A DNA stretch of 64,000 bases from Microvirga ossetica. GTDB lineage: Bacteria > Pseudomonadota > Alphaproteobacteria > Rhizobiales > Beijerinckiaceae. The notes under the pieces were generated by a model. It made no database searches. It saw nothing but the letters and a program-made list of their open reading frames with translations, and was not told the DNA's origin. Positions 35,700 to 44,485 of this stretch are shown here, piece after piece. The stretch's first letter is position 1. Each line of letters opens with the position of its first letter. The DNA lies in assembly GCF_002741015.1 (NCBI RefSeq), contig NZ_CP016617.1, forward strand, positions 806,001 through 870,000, written 5' to 3'. The translations under genes and the position numbers were made by a program.

Positions 35700-36572
35700 T
35701 TAATCCTCTGACTGCGCTTTGTGATCGGCCAGGTCGCCCAACAGGCGGGGCAGATCCAATTCCGCGTCCCGCGTCTGGAAGCCGCGTGCCAGCGCAGCCT
35801 TGATGCGGCTCTGGGCTTCGGGATCGCGCACACCCTCGCCGAAGAGATCGGAATCGCGCCGGAAATCCTCGCTCGGCGCTAGCGCGACCGCATTGACGCG
35901 GCCCTTGACCACGGCCTGGCCAGCCGCCGGGAACTGGGCGATCCGATGGGCCAGCGACCGCACGAAGTCACCAAGGGCAGCGGCGGGCAAAGCCCGGTTG
36001 ATCCAACCGTAGCGTTCAGCCAGCTCCGCGTCGTAATCGCCTGCGCTCAGCATGACCTCGAGCGCCCTGGCCCGGCCCATGAGGCGCACGAGATGTTGGA
36101 CGCCTCCCGCACCGGGGACCAGGCCGAACGCCGGCTCTGGCTGACTGAAGAGCGCAGTCTCGCGCGCGGCAAAGCGCATGTCGCACGCCAGGACAAACTC
36201 GCTCCCGGCGCCGCGGACGCGGCCCTCGATCTGCGCGATCGAGACCAGGCGGCTTGTGCTGAGGTGACGGAACAGCAGGGCGATCGAGGCTTCGCCGGTC
36301 AGCTTGGCCGCCTCCTCCCGGTATTCCCTGATCCGGGTGACATCGACATGGGGGATGAAATAGTCGGGGTCGGCGCTCCTGAAGACGAGCACCTGGACGG
36401 CGGCGTCGGCTTCGGCCCGCTGAATGAGGGAGACCAGATCGCGGACCAGTTCAGGCCCCAGGAGATTCATGGGCGGGGCCTTGATGTCGGCGAACAGGAC
36501 GGCTGCCTCCCTGCGTACGGCGATCGTCTCGTAGACCGGATGGTCCTCCGTCGGGGTCCTGGTTGGCCTCAT
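35700..36572 (-). CDS. Enoyl-CoA hydratase/isomerase family protein
   Basis: A 290-residue crotonase-fold protein. The oxyanion-hole segment is IEGRVRGAGSEFVLACDMRFAA and the second is PEPAFGLVPGAGGVQHLVRLMGRARALE. At the positions of the hydratase glutamates one finds Glu in GSEFVLA and Pro/Gly in LVPGAGG, so it may be an isomerase or a non-canonical member. The N-terminus (KAPPMNLLGPELVRDLVSL) is standard. AAGGAGG precedes the start. The C-terminus is ~25 residues longer than usual. The substrate is unknown. Confidence 0.83.
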   Translation of the reverse strand: MRPTRTPTEDHPVYETIAVRREAAVLFADIKAPPMNLLGPELVRDLVSLIQRAEADAAVQVLVFRSADPDYFIPHVDVTRIREYREEAAKLTGEASIALLFRHLSTSRLVSIAQIEGRVRGAGSEFVLACDMRFAARETALFSQPEPAFGLVPGAGGVQHLVRLMGRARALEVMLSAGDYDAELAERYGWINRALPAAALGDFVRSLAHRIAQFPAAGQAVVKGRVNAVALAPSEDFRRDSDLFGEGVRDPEAQSRIKAALARGFQTRDAELDLPRLLGDLADHKAQSED

Positions 36573-36626
36573 GGGGTCCTCCTTCGGGTAATCACCTCCC
36601 CCGGCTGGTGCAGCCGGGTGGAGGGC

Positions 36627-37391
36627 TCAGCCCTCCCGGGATTTCGCGATCGTCCGACCCGACTGGAGAACGCCAACGCCGACGAGGATCGTGGCCATCG
36701 CGAGAACGTCAACCGCCTGCACCGGCTCTCCCGCGAGGACCGCTCCGATGACCAGGGCGACAACCGGCGGGATGTAAGTGACGCTCGAGGCCGCCACGGC
36801 CCCGAGCCGGTCGACGATCAGGTAGTAGAGGATGTAGGCGACGCCGGTGCCGAGGAAACCCAGTCCGACGATGAGGCCGAGCGCGGCGCGGATGTCGCCG
36901 AAGACCTGCATGATGCCGCCGAGATCGGTGGTGGCCAAGAGGATCGCGAGGGCGAGGCCGATCTGGTAGGTGGTCAGCGCCAGCGGCGGCAGCCCGAGCG
37001 GGCTGATGAACTTCCGGGCGTAGACGAAGGAGCAGCCGACGCTGAAGGAGCCCGCAACCATCCAGAGGACGCCTGCGACGTTCACGGTGCCGATGTCCTG
37101 GCTCCATGGCCGTGCGATCAGGAGGACGCCGAGGAAGCCGAGCAGCGTTCCGCCGATCGAGCGGATATTCAGCGGCTCTTCGCGCAGGAACGCGGCCGCG
37201 GTGACGAAGGTGAAGAGCGGTATGGCCCCGCTCAGCATTCCGGCCACGCTCGACAGGAGCAGGGCCGTGCCCTTGGCGAAGGCGATGTAGTAGAAGTCCG
37301 TCGCCAGCAGCGCCATCACGAGAAAGTGGTGGGCGTGGTGCCAGTCACGCCAGTGCAGCGCCCCCGTTGCGACCGCGAACGGCATCGTCAA
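36627..37391 (-). pseudogene. EamA/DMT-family transporter, N-terminus removed by IS6 element
   Basis: 254 codons encode eight or so helices of a drug/metabolite transporter, including the second EamA repeat (GTGVAYILYYLIVDRLGAVAASSVTYIPPVVALVIG). Family members have ten helices and about 290-300 residues; here the first one or two helices are missing. The remaining frame runs into the left inverted repeat of the IS6 element, and its first ATG codons lie inside that element at 37381-37391. The missing 5' part is not found on the other side of the element. It may still be translated but is probably inactive. Confidence 0.8.
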
Positions 37392-38194
37392 CTTAACGGG
37401 TTGGGTTAGGACTGCCCGTCATGGATCATCAGATTATAACCCAGCGGCGATGTCAGTCACCTCGGCCCAGGTTGTAAAGGCCCGGGCCCGGGCTTTGCGA
37501 TGATCAGCGGCGTTGGTATTGGCAGGACGGCGGAAGAGATTTCCAACTTGATCGTGGACTGAGAGGAAGCGCTGGGCCTGCCCGGCTGATTTGAAGCACT
37601 TCATGACGCGTTCGCGCCTTCGTGTCAGCTGATGGCTGTTTTCCGCGCGATTGTTTAAGCCCTTGTGCTGCCGATGCTCCACGCCCGGCATGACAATCCG
37701 CTTCGCGGCGGCGTAGCTGGACAGCTTGTCCGTGATCATCACGCGAGGAGCGATGCCCTGCTTCTTGAGCAGCTTGCGCAGCAGGCGCTTGGCCGCTTTG
37801 GCATTCCGGCGACTTTGAACCAGGATGTCGAGCACAACACCGTGCTGGTCGACAGCGCGCCAGAGCCAATGCTTCCGGCCGGCGATCTTGATCACGACCT
37901 CGTCGAGGTGCCACTTGTCTCCTGCTGCCGGAAGGCGCCTGCGGATCTGGTTTGCAAAGTCCTGACCGAACTTCATTGCCCACTGCCGCACCGTCTCATG
38001 GCTGACCTCGATGCCTCGGGCCGCCAGCATCTCCTCAACCATGCGCAGGCTGAGCGGAAACCGGAAATACAACCAAACAGCATGGCTGATCATCTCAGCC
38101 GGGTAGCGGTGGCGGGCATAACGGGGATGGTGGGTCTTCTTCATCCCTCACACATGTCAGAATTCCGTCACCTCCGAGTTAAATTGACGGTGCC
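37381..38194 (-). mobile_element. IS6-family insertion sequence (814 bp)
   Basis: The left end is GGCATCGTCAACTTAACGGG (37381-37400). The right end, read inward, is GGCACCGTCAATTTAACTCG (38194 leftward). The two match imperfectly over about 20 bases. One transposase gene fills the interior, as normal for IS6. The 8-base flanks (CCGCGAAC and GTCGGAAC) are not identical, so there is no intact target duplication, which fits IS6 cointegrate or deletion events. Confidence 0.85.
37434..38144 (-). CDS. IS6-family transposase
   Basis: A 236-residue DDE transposase of full family length. The catalytic residues are Asp81 (WHLDEVVIKI), Asp139 (MITDKLSSY) and Glu168 (NNRAENSHQ). The N-terminal helix-turn-helix (ISHAVWLYFRFPLSLRMVEEM) binds the terminal repeats. 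It appears intact and could be active. Confidence 0.95.
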   Translation of the reverse strand: MKKTHHPRYARHRYPAEMISHAVWLYFRFPLSLRMVEEMLAARGIEVSHETVRQWAMKFGQDFANQIRRRLPAAGDKWHLDEVVIKIAGRKHWLWRAVDQHGVVLDILVQSRRNAKAAKRLLRKLLKKQGIAPRVMITDKLSSYAAAKRIVMPGVEHRQHKGLNNRAENSHQLTRRRERVMKCFKSAGQAQRFLSVHDQVGNLFRRPANTNAADHRKARARAFTTWAEVTDIAAGL

Positions 38195-38323
38195 GTCGGA
38201 ACTGTCCGATTGACGCCCAAGGACTTCAAGCCCAGAGTCGAAGCCTTTGGAGGTCTCGGAGACCTGATCCTCAGAGCCCCGTTCCGCTCCGTCCCCAGCT
38301 CGAAGCCATCTTGCTCTGGTGAC

Positions 38324-38710
38324 TCACTCCTGATCCGTGTTCCAGATGTCGGCCACGATTTTCCAGTCGCCGCCTTCCTTTCGGTAGAGGACCAAGTCCT
38401 TGCCGGAGAAAGTCATGGGCTGTTCGTCTTTTGTAGTAACTTTCCATGTGCCAATGCGGGCAACGGTATCCGATCCCAAAGGGATAACGTCCGTGGTCGT
38501 GAGCTTGATCGTGCTGAGCTGCTCAAGACCTGCTTTCCAGTGTGCGGCGATGGCCTGCTGACCCTTTAGGCGCGGCGCGTGGTTAGGTAGCAGCACAGCA
38601 TCCTTGGCGAACAAATCAGTGATACCCTGTGCGTCGCCTTTCTTGAACGCAGCTATGAACTTGTCGGATATGGCTTGGATCTCGGGCTCGACAACTACGG
38701 AACGGGTCAT
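38324..38710 (-). CDS. SnoaL-like / DUF4440 (NTF2-fold) protein
   Basis: A 128-residue NTF2-like protein: helix EIQAISDKFIAAFKKGDAQGITDLFAKDAVLLP, then KGQQAIAAHWKAGLEQL, and beta strands ending GKDLVLYRKEGGDWKIVADIWN. The family includes isomerases, ketosteroid-isomerase-like enzymes and many ligand-binding proteins, so function is open. GGGAGGG eight bases upstream supports ATG at 38710, though the frame continues upstream through a Ser/Ala-rich stretch that might be part of an export signal. The gene lies just beyond the IS6 right end. Confidence 0.8.
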   Translation of the reverse strand: MTRSVVVEPEIQAISDKFIAAFKKGDAQGITDLFAKDAVLLPNHAPRLKGQQAIAAHWKAGLEQLSTIKLTTTDVIPLGSDTVARIGTWKVTTKDEQPMTFSGKDLVLYRKEGGDWKIVADIWNTDQE

Positions 38711-39111
38711 CTCGGCACCCTCCCACGCGGCGGATGCCGCACGGGAATATTGAGCCGCACTTCCCCCGCCGACAAGTAAGCTCGGAGCGTGATCGCGTAA
38801 TTCGCAGAAGCCCTTTATGGAACCTGATTTTGCGTATTCGCGAAGTCTTCCCGGCGGTTGATGGAACGCCTCGCTGGCTATGCAGTAAAACCGGCTCCGA
38901 AGAGCGCCTCGGCAGGGTTGCGAATACTGGCGATAACTTTCAGCTGAGCCTTCCGAAATTCCCGCCCGGTTAATCTCGTTGAAAGCGCCCCTGCCTGACT
39001 GGCGTAGGATGTGGACGTTCATCCCTGATGAGCACGTACTCCACTCAACCTGCTCCCTCCCGGTCGCCGGCAAGGGAGCCTTTCCGTGGGGCGTGTGAGG
39101 AGGAGAGATCG

Positions 39112-39336
39112 ATGACACGGGAAGAGAGCGAGACCGTAATTCGCCGGCTCGTCGAAGAATGGGTCGAACTCAGGGGAGTAACGCAAGGGCAGAGCGAGGC
39201 GCCGAGCTTCTCGGACTTCTACGCGTGGCTCCAGCAAGACTATTCGCCTTACTTAGACTTCCGGAGTGCAACATCAGTCCGAGCCGATGTTGAGCGTTGG
39301 TTTGACGACGAACTCGGCCAAGACTGGCTGAACTAA
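39112..39336 (+). CDS. Hypothetical 74-residue acidic protein
   Basis: It begins MTREESETVIRRLVEEWVEL and continues SFSDFYAWLQQDYSPYLDFRS, with a charged, helical look and many aromatic residues. GGAGGAG lies six bases before the ATG, a strong ribosome site. It has no recognised domain. Its amphipathic helices and acidity would suit a small cytoplasmic binding protein; the function is unknown. Confidence 0.65.
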   Translation: MTREESETVIRRLVEEWVELRGVTQGQSEAPSFSDFYAWLQQDYSPYLDFRSATSVRADVERWFDDELGQDWLN

Positions 39337-39724
39337 ACCACTTCCACTATTGGCGACCACTCCGGCTCGACCTCGTGCTTGGTCGCGACGGCGAGCACCT
39401 GGGTGCCGTCCATCGAGCACGGTTTCAGCTTGGTCCAAGAAAATGCCCCTCACGAGAGATTGTGTGAAGGGCCTGAAGTGAGGCGAAGGCCAAAGTTGAA
39501 GGGTTACGCGGCCTTCGTGCAGGGCTAACGGCTCAGGGCCAAGAGTTATTCCACCGGCTGGCGTAATTTCTATCGGTGAGCCACCACTTGCAGGGCTTGT
39601 GGCCGTTACAGCGTGCTGAGCGTCTATCGGACCCACGCGAGCTGATTCCTCCACAGGAACCGAGAATTGCTCGAGACCGGCCGGGTTATCCTTCCTTCCC
39701 ATTGCTGATTCACGAGGGGAGCGG
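39337..39724. other. Stretch without recognised gene
   Basis: Frames crossing this 388-base region are not convincing. Leftward, 39345-39440 reads LKPCSMDGTQVLAVATKHEV followed by a stop shortly after, which could be the worn C-terminus of an unknown protein. I see no promoter or repeat. Confidence 0.35.
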
Positions 39725-39880
39725 ATGACCCGTGCGGGCGACAATCTCATTGAAGCCACCGCTCGTGCGCTGTTGCGCGGGCACCGTCAACTGAACCGAG
39801 AAAAGGCCGCTTTCTGCTGTTTTCAGCAATTCCCGGGCAAGGCTAAGCTACTGAAAATGCGTGACCTGCTCCGGATCTAA
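39725..39880 (+). CDS. Hypothetical 51-residue basic protein
   Basis: The frame begins MTRAGDNLIEATARALLRGH and ends KLLKMRDLLRI, with GAGGGGAG shortly before the ATG. The first half is a plausible amphipathic helix and the protein is basic. No family is recognised. It stops 25 bases before a solo IS6 end. It is supported mainly by the ribosome site and helical pattern. Confidence 0.35.
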   Translation: MTRAGDNLIEATARALLRGHRQLNREKAAFCCFQQFPGKAKLLKMRDLLRI

Positions 39881-39904
39881 GCACCACAGAGAGCAAGTAA
39901 GGGC

Positions 39905-39921
39905 GTTAAATTGACGGTGCC
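39905..39921 (+). repeat. Solo terminal repeat of the IS6 element
   Basis: GTTAAATTGACGGTGCC is identical to the last 17 bases of the IS6 element (38178-38194) and in the same orientation. No transposase lies beside it. It marks the end of a second, lost copy. Confidence 0.75.
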
Positions 39922-40075
39922 GGCAAGAGCCCGGCTGTGTAGCTCCAATGGTTTGAGTCTGCCTGGGCCTGTTCAAAAAGGCCTCTACTTGCTTGATCTG
40001 GCAATGTCCTCACGTTGCTCCGATCTGGTGGCGCAGCCTCTGGACACCTTCGCCGCACTCCCGCGTTGATCAGGG

Positions 40076-40516
40076 ATGCAATACATCTGTGATGCCCCGG
40101 GCTCGAAGACCTGGTTTCGGATTGAAACCGAAGGTGAAGCCGCGCTCGAGTCGGATGTGATGGGCCACGTGGTTGAGAAATACTTTCGCGAAGCCTGGGA
40201 GAGTGCAACGAGCACCTATCGCTCGACCTCCAGCCCCTTTGTTGAGCAGAACATTGGCCTCAAGGCTCACGTGCAGCGTGTCATGCCCCTGTTCCTTACG
40301 TTGCGCACTGCGGAGGGGGCAGCCCTCGTTACAGCCATGCTGCCGCCGGGCGGGCGCTATGACCCGGCTTTCAGGATCATCATTGTGGGCCCTGAAAACC
40401 AGGATCCCTACCCTGAGCATAGTGAGGCCATTCGCAAACTGGGGGAGCATTTCGGCCTCAGCCTCGAGCGCGTCCGGTGCTATCCATATGCTGGAACTGC
40501 TCCATCCCGAAGATAA
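40076..40516 (+). CDS. Conserved-looking hypothetical protein
   Basis: A 146-residue protein with good coding character: a strand-rich beginning (MQYICDAPGSKTWFRIET), a helix (HVVEKYFREAWESA), and a second half with LFLTLRTAEGAALVTAMLPP and FRIIIVGPENQDPYPEHSEAIRKLGEHFG. It looks like a small mixed alpha/beta domain. I recognise no family. Neighbours are mobile-element debris and Hsp20 genes, so context gives no clue. Confidence 0.65.
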   Translation: MQYICDAPGSKTWFRIETEGEAALESDVMGHVVEKYFREAWESATSTYRSTSSPFVEQNIGLKAHVQRVMPLFLTLRTAEGAALVTAMLPPGGRYDPAFRIIIVGPENQDPYPEHSEAIRKLGEHFGLSLERVRCYPYAGTAPSRR

Positions 40517-40730
40517 GCTGGCCTGCGCCTGCCCTCCTGGAGAACCGTTCCAGTCGACGGCTGGACCCCTGCCCACCTATCGCCTGACGACCGGTGTTCT
40601 CAAGCGAGCGACAGCTCTGAGTCGAACTCCGTATTTTCGGCAACCTGCTGCACAGCCTCCTTTTCGCTGATACCAAGACGCTCAATCCAAGCATTCGAAA
40701 CGACTTGGATGGGGAGCATGAGGATCCCTG

Positions 40731-40976
40731 GTGAATCCAGCGAGTGGGCCCCTTCTGAGAGAAGCGATCAAGCCCGGTCAGCGGCTGTGCAGTGAAAGCC
40801 AAGACCACGGGCGACGTTGTTGCCACACAGTTCCTTATGCTCTCCATCTTGCAGCGAAGAGCGGCATCTCCAAACACGACATCGGTGCAGTATTGGATGG
40901 CCTTAAGGATATCGAGGAGGCGATGCTCGAAAAGCTTGCAGCAGTACTCAAAGTCGCCCAGGACCGCTTGATCTAA
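40731..40976 (+). CDS. Possible small helical protein
   Basis: An 81-codon frame from a GTG start. The last ~45 residues (HLAAKSGISKHDIGAVLDGL, then EEAMLEKLAAVLKVAQDRLI) are a clear pair of amphipathic helices with coding character, while the first ~35 residues are irregular. It may be a real small gene with a later, unclear start, or the 3' end of a decayed gene. No family is recognised. Confidence 0.35.
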   Translation: MNPASGPLLREAIKPGQRLCSESQDHGRRCCHTVPYALHLAAKSGISKHDIGAVLDGLKDIEEAMLEKLAAVLKVAQDRLI

Positions 40977-41147
40977 GTTCTCGCCCCCAGGCAGCCTCGG
41001 GGCACGAGCACTGACCTGAAGGTTGCTACGCGCCTGGGTGCAATTGTCCAGGAGAAAACTTTCCCCGAGCCGCTCCATCTCAGAGTACCATGCTGCACCT
41101 CACAGGCAATTCCCAACAGGTCCAGCGTTTCAAGAGGTCCAGCGGGA

Positions 41148-41585
41148 TCAACTACCCGCTTTGATTTTTATTGTCCTGGCTTCTGCCTGTTCAGCTCTGG
41201 GAACCATTAGCTGGAGCACACCATTTGTCAGTGTCGCCTCGATCTTATCGGCATCGAAATCCCCTGACAGAGTAAAGTCGCACTCAAAATCGCCGACCTG
41301 GTACTCCTGGTAGATCGGGCTGTATCCCTCGGGCGCATGATCCTCGACTGCCGCGTGAATATTCAGGGCCCGCCTATCAAGCGTGATCGTTAGGCCGTCC
41401 GGCTTGGCGCCTGGCGTATCTGCCAGCAGCATCAGCCCAATGTCCGTCTCACAAATATCCACCCGAGGCCTAAAGGTTCGGCCCGAGCGCGTGCGCTCCC
41501 CGCCCTGACGCTCTGCGGGCATCTTCTGCTCAGCTTGGTTCGGTTGCTCGGCCTCGACCTGCTGCCCCTGGGGCTTCTTGGCCAT
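41148..41585 (-). CDS. Hsp20/alpha-crystallin family protein, divergent
   Basis: A 145-residue small heat-shock protein. The N-terminal ~35 residues are Gln/Glu-rich and disordered. The alpha-crystallin domain runs from PRVDICETDIGLMLLADTPG to GVLQLMVPRAEQAEARTIKI, with the GVL motif near the end. Such proteins hold unfolding clients as oligomers. It lies 27 bases after a second Hsp20 gene in the same direction and probably shares its transcript; the pair may form hetero-oligomers. Confidence 0.9.
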   Translation of the reverse strand: MAKKPQGQQVEAEQPNQAEQKMPAERQGGERTRSGRTFRPRVDICETDIGLMLLADTPGAKPDGLTITLDRRALNIHAAVEDHAPEGYSPIYQEYQVGDFECDFTLSGDFDADKIEATLTNGVLQLMVPRAEQAEARTIKIKAGS

Positions 41586-41612
41586 GAGAACCTCCTCCTG
41601 TTTGGAACTGCT

Positions 41613-42032
41613 TCAAGCTGTAACGCGGATGCGCTTTGGCTTGTCGTGCTCAGGACGCTGCAGGGACAGCGTCAAAACACCCTCCTTCAACGTCGCGTCT
41701 ACTTTGTCAGGGTCCACCTGGAAGGGAAGTCCGAAGGTCCGAACAAAGCTACCCCGACCCCGCTCTCGGCGGTGGTAAGCCCGGGCCTCGTCCGGCTGAT
41801 CCTGGCGCTCTCCGCGAAGTGTTACCGTGTCGCGGTGCACTGTGATTTCCAAGTCGTCGGTTCGCACGCCAGGCAGTTCGGCCGTGATGACGATCCCGTC
41901 TTGATGAGCATAAACGTTGATTGCTGGAAAGGTCGCTCGCGGTGCAGCCGCGCTTTGGGCGAGCCGATTAACCTCCTCTTGGAGGAGGCGCATGTCGCGG
42001 AATGGGCCGCCGTAGAACATGTTCGTAGTCAT
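41613..42032 (-). CDS. Hsp20/alpha-crystallin family protein
   Basis: A 139-residue small heat-shock protein with the crystallin domain from FPAINVYAHQDGIVITAELPG through RGSFVRTFGLPFQVDPDKVDATLKEGVLTLSLQ, ending in an IRV-like tail (KRIRVTA) that can dock neighbouring subunits. GAGGAGG lies upstream of the start. It is the first gene of a two-gene leftward set; no CIRCE element or clear ROSE-type RNA thermometer is visible before it. Confidence 0.92.
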   Translation of the reverse strand: MTTNMFYGGPFRDMRLLQEEVNRLAQSAAAPRATFPAINVYAHQDGIVITAELPGVRTDDLEITVHRDTVTLRGERQDQPDEARAYHRRERGRGSFVRTFGLPFQVDPDKVDATLKEGVLTLSLQRPEHDKPKRIRVTA

Positions 42033-42957
42033 GGGCGTGTCACTCCTCCTCTGCGGTCACTAGAGCGCACCTTGACCCCGTACCGCTCTGAACGTTCACC
42101 GATTTCGTGCGCTCGAACCAACCTTTGGTCTTGGACAACATCGGATTACCCGCATCGATGTAGGCGCGGTCGTCCTACATGATCTCCCTTCCATCCTGCC
42201 CATTACCGCGCCTGCGCATCCCATCCAGGGATCGTGATCTTTGGCAACTCACCTGTCAATCGCACTACAACGTGGCCATGGGGTGGAGTTCCAATGAACG
42301 CGTAATGCGCTCAGGCAATACATGCCTGAAGGTATGGACAACCCCTTCTGAGCTCACCCCAATTCGAGACTCCAGCCTACATCGAATTCACGGATCGAAT
42401 GAAGCGGATATCGTCGGAGCTGCGGTTTCCTGTAGTTGCATTCGGATGACAAACCGTGACGGATCTTTATGACTGGGTCAAAGTCGGTAGAAAGGTCGTC
42501 GGCCTGAGGTGAAGTGCCATTGGCTGATTTGACGAAGCGGAACTTGGAGCGAGCCGAACTCGCGCCTATCTCTCAAGTCTCCTAAAGCGTGGTGGGCGAG
42601 GAACGCAGCGACATCTGGTTAGCGACCCTGGCCCATTCCAATGCCGATAGATTGAGGGCAGACTTTAATCTCTAAACGCAAAGCTTCGCCATGGCTTTTC
42701 AGGATGGCAGCCACAGGCGCGACCTTGGGAACCCTCCCATCGCACGAACACTCCAGCCTTAGACTTGCTAAAACGCTATCTCAGACGCACGAACTCGGTT
42801 GCGACCAATTGCAATCTGGCGAAGGGGGCTGTCTGCAGTACGGTCACGTCAACCCTATGGCTGCTGTCATCTGCTTGAGCCGGAGAGTGTTCCCTTACGG
42901 AAGTCACAATCCTACGGTACGCCGCGAGGTGTGGTTTGACACGGACGGAGCACCGCG
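42033..42957. other. 925-base stretch without recognised gene
   Basis: Frames here are short, lack ribosome sites and do not look like protein. The Hsp20 promoter should be at the left edge and that of the 356-residue protein at the right. I found no terminal repeats or relics of known families. Confidence 0.4.
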
Positions 42958-44028
42958 ATGCGCGCTCTTGATCGCCTTGCCCTCTACAGCACCTGCACTG
43001 CGACAGCTGTTATTATCGCAAGCACCGCGCTAATCTTCCATCAGGGGCCGCCACGCTGGGGCAAGCTCGACGAGCCTCACGTCGTCGAGCAGCCAGTGGT
43101 CCAGGCGGTTGATCTGTCCCGTCTCACCCCAGAAGTTCGACAGGCTGTCGAGAAAGCCCGCATGGATGGCTTGCAGCATGCCCGCGCCGAGCTTGAGAGC
43201 CTGCATGGCGAGATGATGCGGAAGGTCGATAGCAGGCTCCTCGACTGGTACTTCGGCTACTGGACCCAGCAGCGCCTGGGACTGAGCTATGCGTACACCA
43301 GTGGGAAGAACTGGGTTGCAAGTCTCGTGGTCGATGTCGACCCAGAGGAGGCAAGCAAGACCCTGCAGTCGGAGATTGCGCGGGAGTTCGAGCTACGGGT
43401 GATGCCAGGTCCCATCCTGGAGCAGCATCTCCAGAGGATCGCACAGCAATCGGTCACGGTCTTCGTCCGCTCGCTTCAAGAGCATCTTCAGGACATCCCG
43501 AAACGGTACCAGGTCCCGTCTGCGCAATGGGAGGAGTACCTCGAGCGCATCACCTTCATGATCGGTGGGACGCAGGCGAGCCGCAGCGTGCCCCTGACCC
43601 TCAAGGCACTCTCCGCTGGGGTCGTCCTGAGCGGTGTCCGCGTGACCGCCGCCCTAGCTCCGTATGTCACGGCTCAGGTCGCACAGAACATGGCTATCGC
43701 TGGAGCATCCCGTTCCTCCGGGGCTCTGGTTGGGTCGGTGGGCCAGCGGGCTGCAACCACATTGGCCAGGCAAGTTGCAGTGCGAGGAATTGCGACGGGC
43801 GCGGGTTCCTGGGGTGGTGCGCTCACCGGCGGCGTCGCTCTTGTGGCGCTCGTTGCCTGGGAGGCGTGGGATCACCAGAGCACTGTTGCCGAGAACCGAC
43901 CGCTGCTGCGGAACAACATCGACCACTTCCTGCAGCTCTATGAGTCAGGCCTGGTGGAGCCGCACGGGATGATCGGTAACATCCTCCACGATCTGGAGAC
44001 GCAGATCGCAGCGAGCATTCCGACCTGA
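42958..44028 (+). CDS. Uncharacterised membrane-anchored protein
   Basis: A 356-residue protein with one N-terminal anchor (ALYSTCTATAVIIASTALIFH), a charged helical stretch from 55 to 200 (VRQAVEKARMDGLQHARAELESLHGEMMRKVDSRLLDWYFGYW), then a Gly/Ala-rich hydrophobic region around 215-295 (ALSAGVVLSGVRVTAALAPYVTAQVAQ, GGALTGGVALVALVAWEAW). This layout, long helix bundle then membrane-inserting Ala/Gly segment, is that of an inner-membrane protein with a periplasmic bundle or a pore/toxin-like domain. GGAG precedes the ATG. No family is recognised and neighbours do not help. Confidence 0.7.
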   Translation: MRALDRLALYSTCTATAVIIASTALIFHQGPPRWGKLDEPHVVEQPVVQAVDLSRLTPEVRQAVEKARMDGLQHARAELESLHGEMMRKVDSRLLDWYFGYWTQQRLGLSYAYTSGKNWVASLVVDVDPEEASKTLQSEIAREFELRVMPGPILEQHLQRIAQQSVTVFVRSLQEHLQDIPKRYQVPSAQWEEYLERITFMIGGTQASRSVPLTLKALSAGVVLSGVRVTAALAPYVTAQVAQNMAIAGASRSSGALVGSVGQRAATTLARQVAVRGIATGAGSWGGALTGGVALVALVAWEAWDHQSTVAENRPLLRNNIDHFLQLYESGLVEPHGMIGNILHDLETQIAASIPT

Positions 44029-44256
44029 CGTGTGCCTGCTGCCGCAGCGGAGAAGTGCTGTGCTGGAGACCTTAGCGTCGCGGCTTCTGGCCAGGACCGG
44101 CTGACGTACCCTCAATGCGCTCGCTTCTATAGATGATCGTGTTGAAAGGCTCCGCTCTGACCCAGCTCCCAGCCTCTCTTGTCGGGGACTGTCATCCTGA
44201 GCCGCGCCGATGGCGTCGGGAAGGTATTGTGAAACCTGCTATCGGGAGAGCCAAAG

Positions 44257-44376
44257 ATGCTGAAAAAGGGCGAAGCCGCCGCTCGCTGCCAATTCAAGCG
44301 GCCCGAGCGCAGGGCCGCCTGGCAGCGCGGATATCAGCGCGCCTATGACGCCATCGTGGAGGCGTTCGGGGACTAA
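44257..44376 (+). CDS. Possible small ribosome-modulation-factor-like protein
   Basis: A 39-residue frame beginning MLKKGEAAARCQFKRPERRA and continuing AWQRGYQRAYDAIVEAFGD. The Cys-x-Phe plus RRAAWQRGYQ pattern recalls the second half of ribosome modulation factors (CPF...RxxWLxGW). GGGAG lies upstream of the ATG. The similarity is short and based on pattern only. Confidence 0.35.
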   Translation: MLKKGEAAARCQFKRPERRAAWQRGYQRAYDAIVEAFGD

Positions 44377-44466
44377 GAGGCCGCGCAATTTCGCATAACG
44401 CCCATTCGGACAAGCCCTCAAGGTTCAGCAAGCAGCCTCCCATTCGGAGCCAACCCGGAAGTGTAC

Positions 44467-44485
44467 TTCGCGGAAGGCCGTTTAT
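44467..44485 (+). repeat. 19-base dispersed repeat, copy 1
   Basis: TTCGCGGAAGGCCGTTTAT is identical to 50530-50548. It overlaps the last codon of the acetyltransferase gene. A related motif, AATTTCGCATAACG, lies at 44387-44400. Confidence 0.6.

Noticed and set aside
35946..37409. A 487-codon frame antisense to the enoyl-CoA hydratase and DMT genes
   Set aside because: Highly charged shadow sequence crossing two genes and the IS6 end; no ribosome site or domain.
40600..40719. A 39-codon leftward frame (MLPIQVVSNAWIERLGISEK...)
   Set aside because: Reads protein-like but has a poor ribosome site and no support from context; too short to call.
40458..41078. A 206-codon leftward frame over the small rightward gene
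   Set aside because: Composition is not protein-like across most of its length and it conflicts with better rightward frames.
42704..43033. A 109-codon frame before the 356-residue membrane protein
   Set aside because: It overlaps the start of the supported gene, lacks a ribosome site and looks random.
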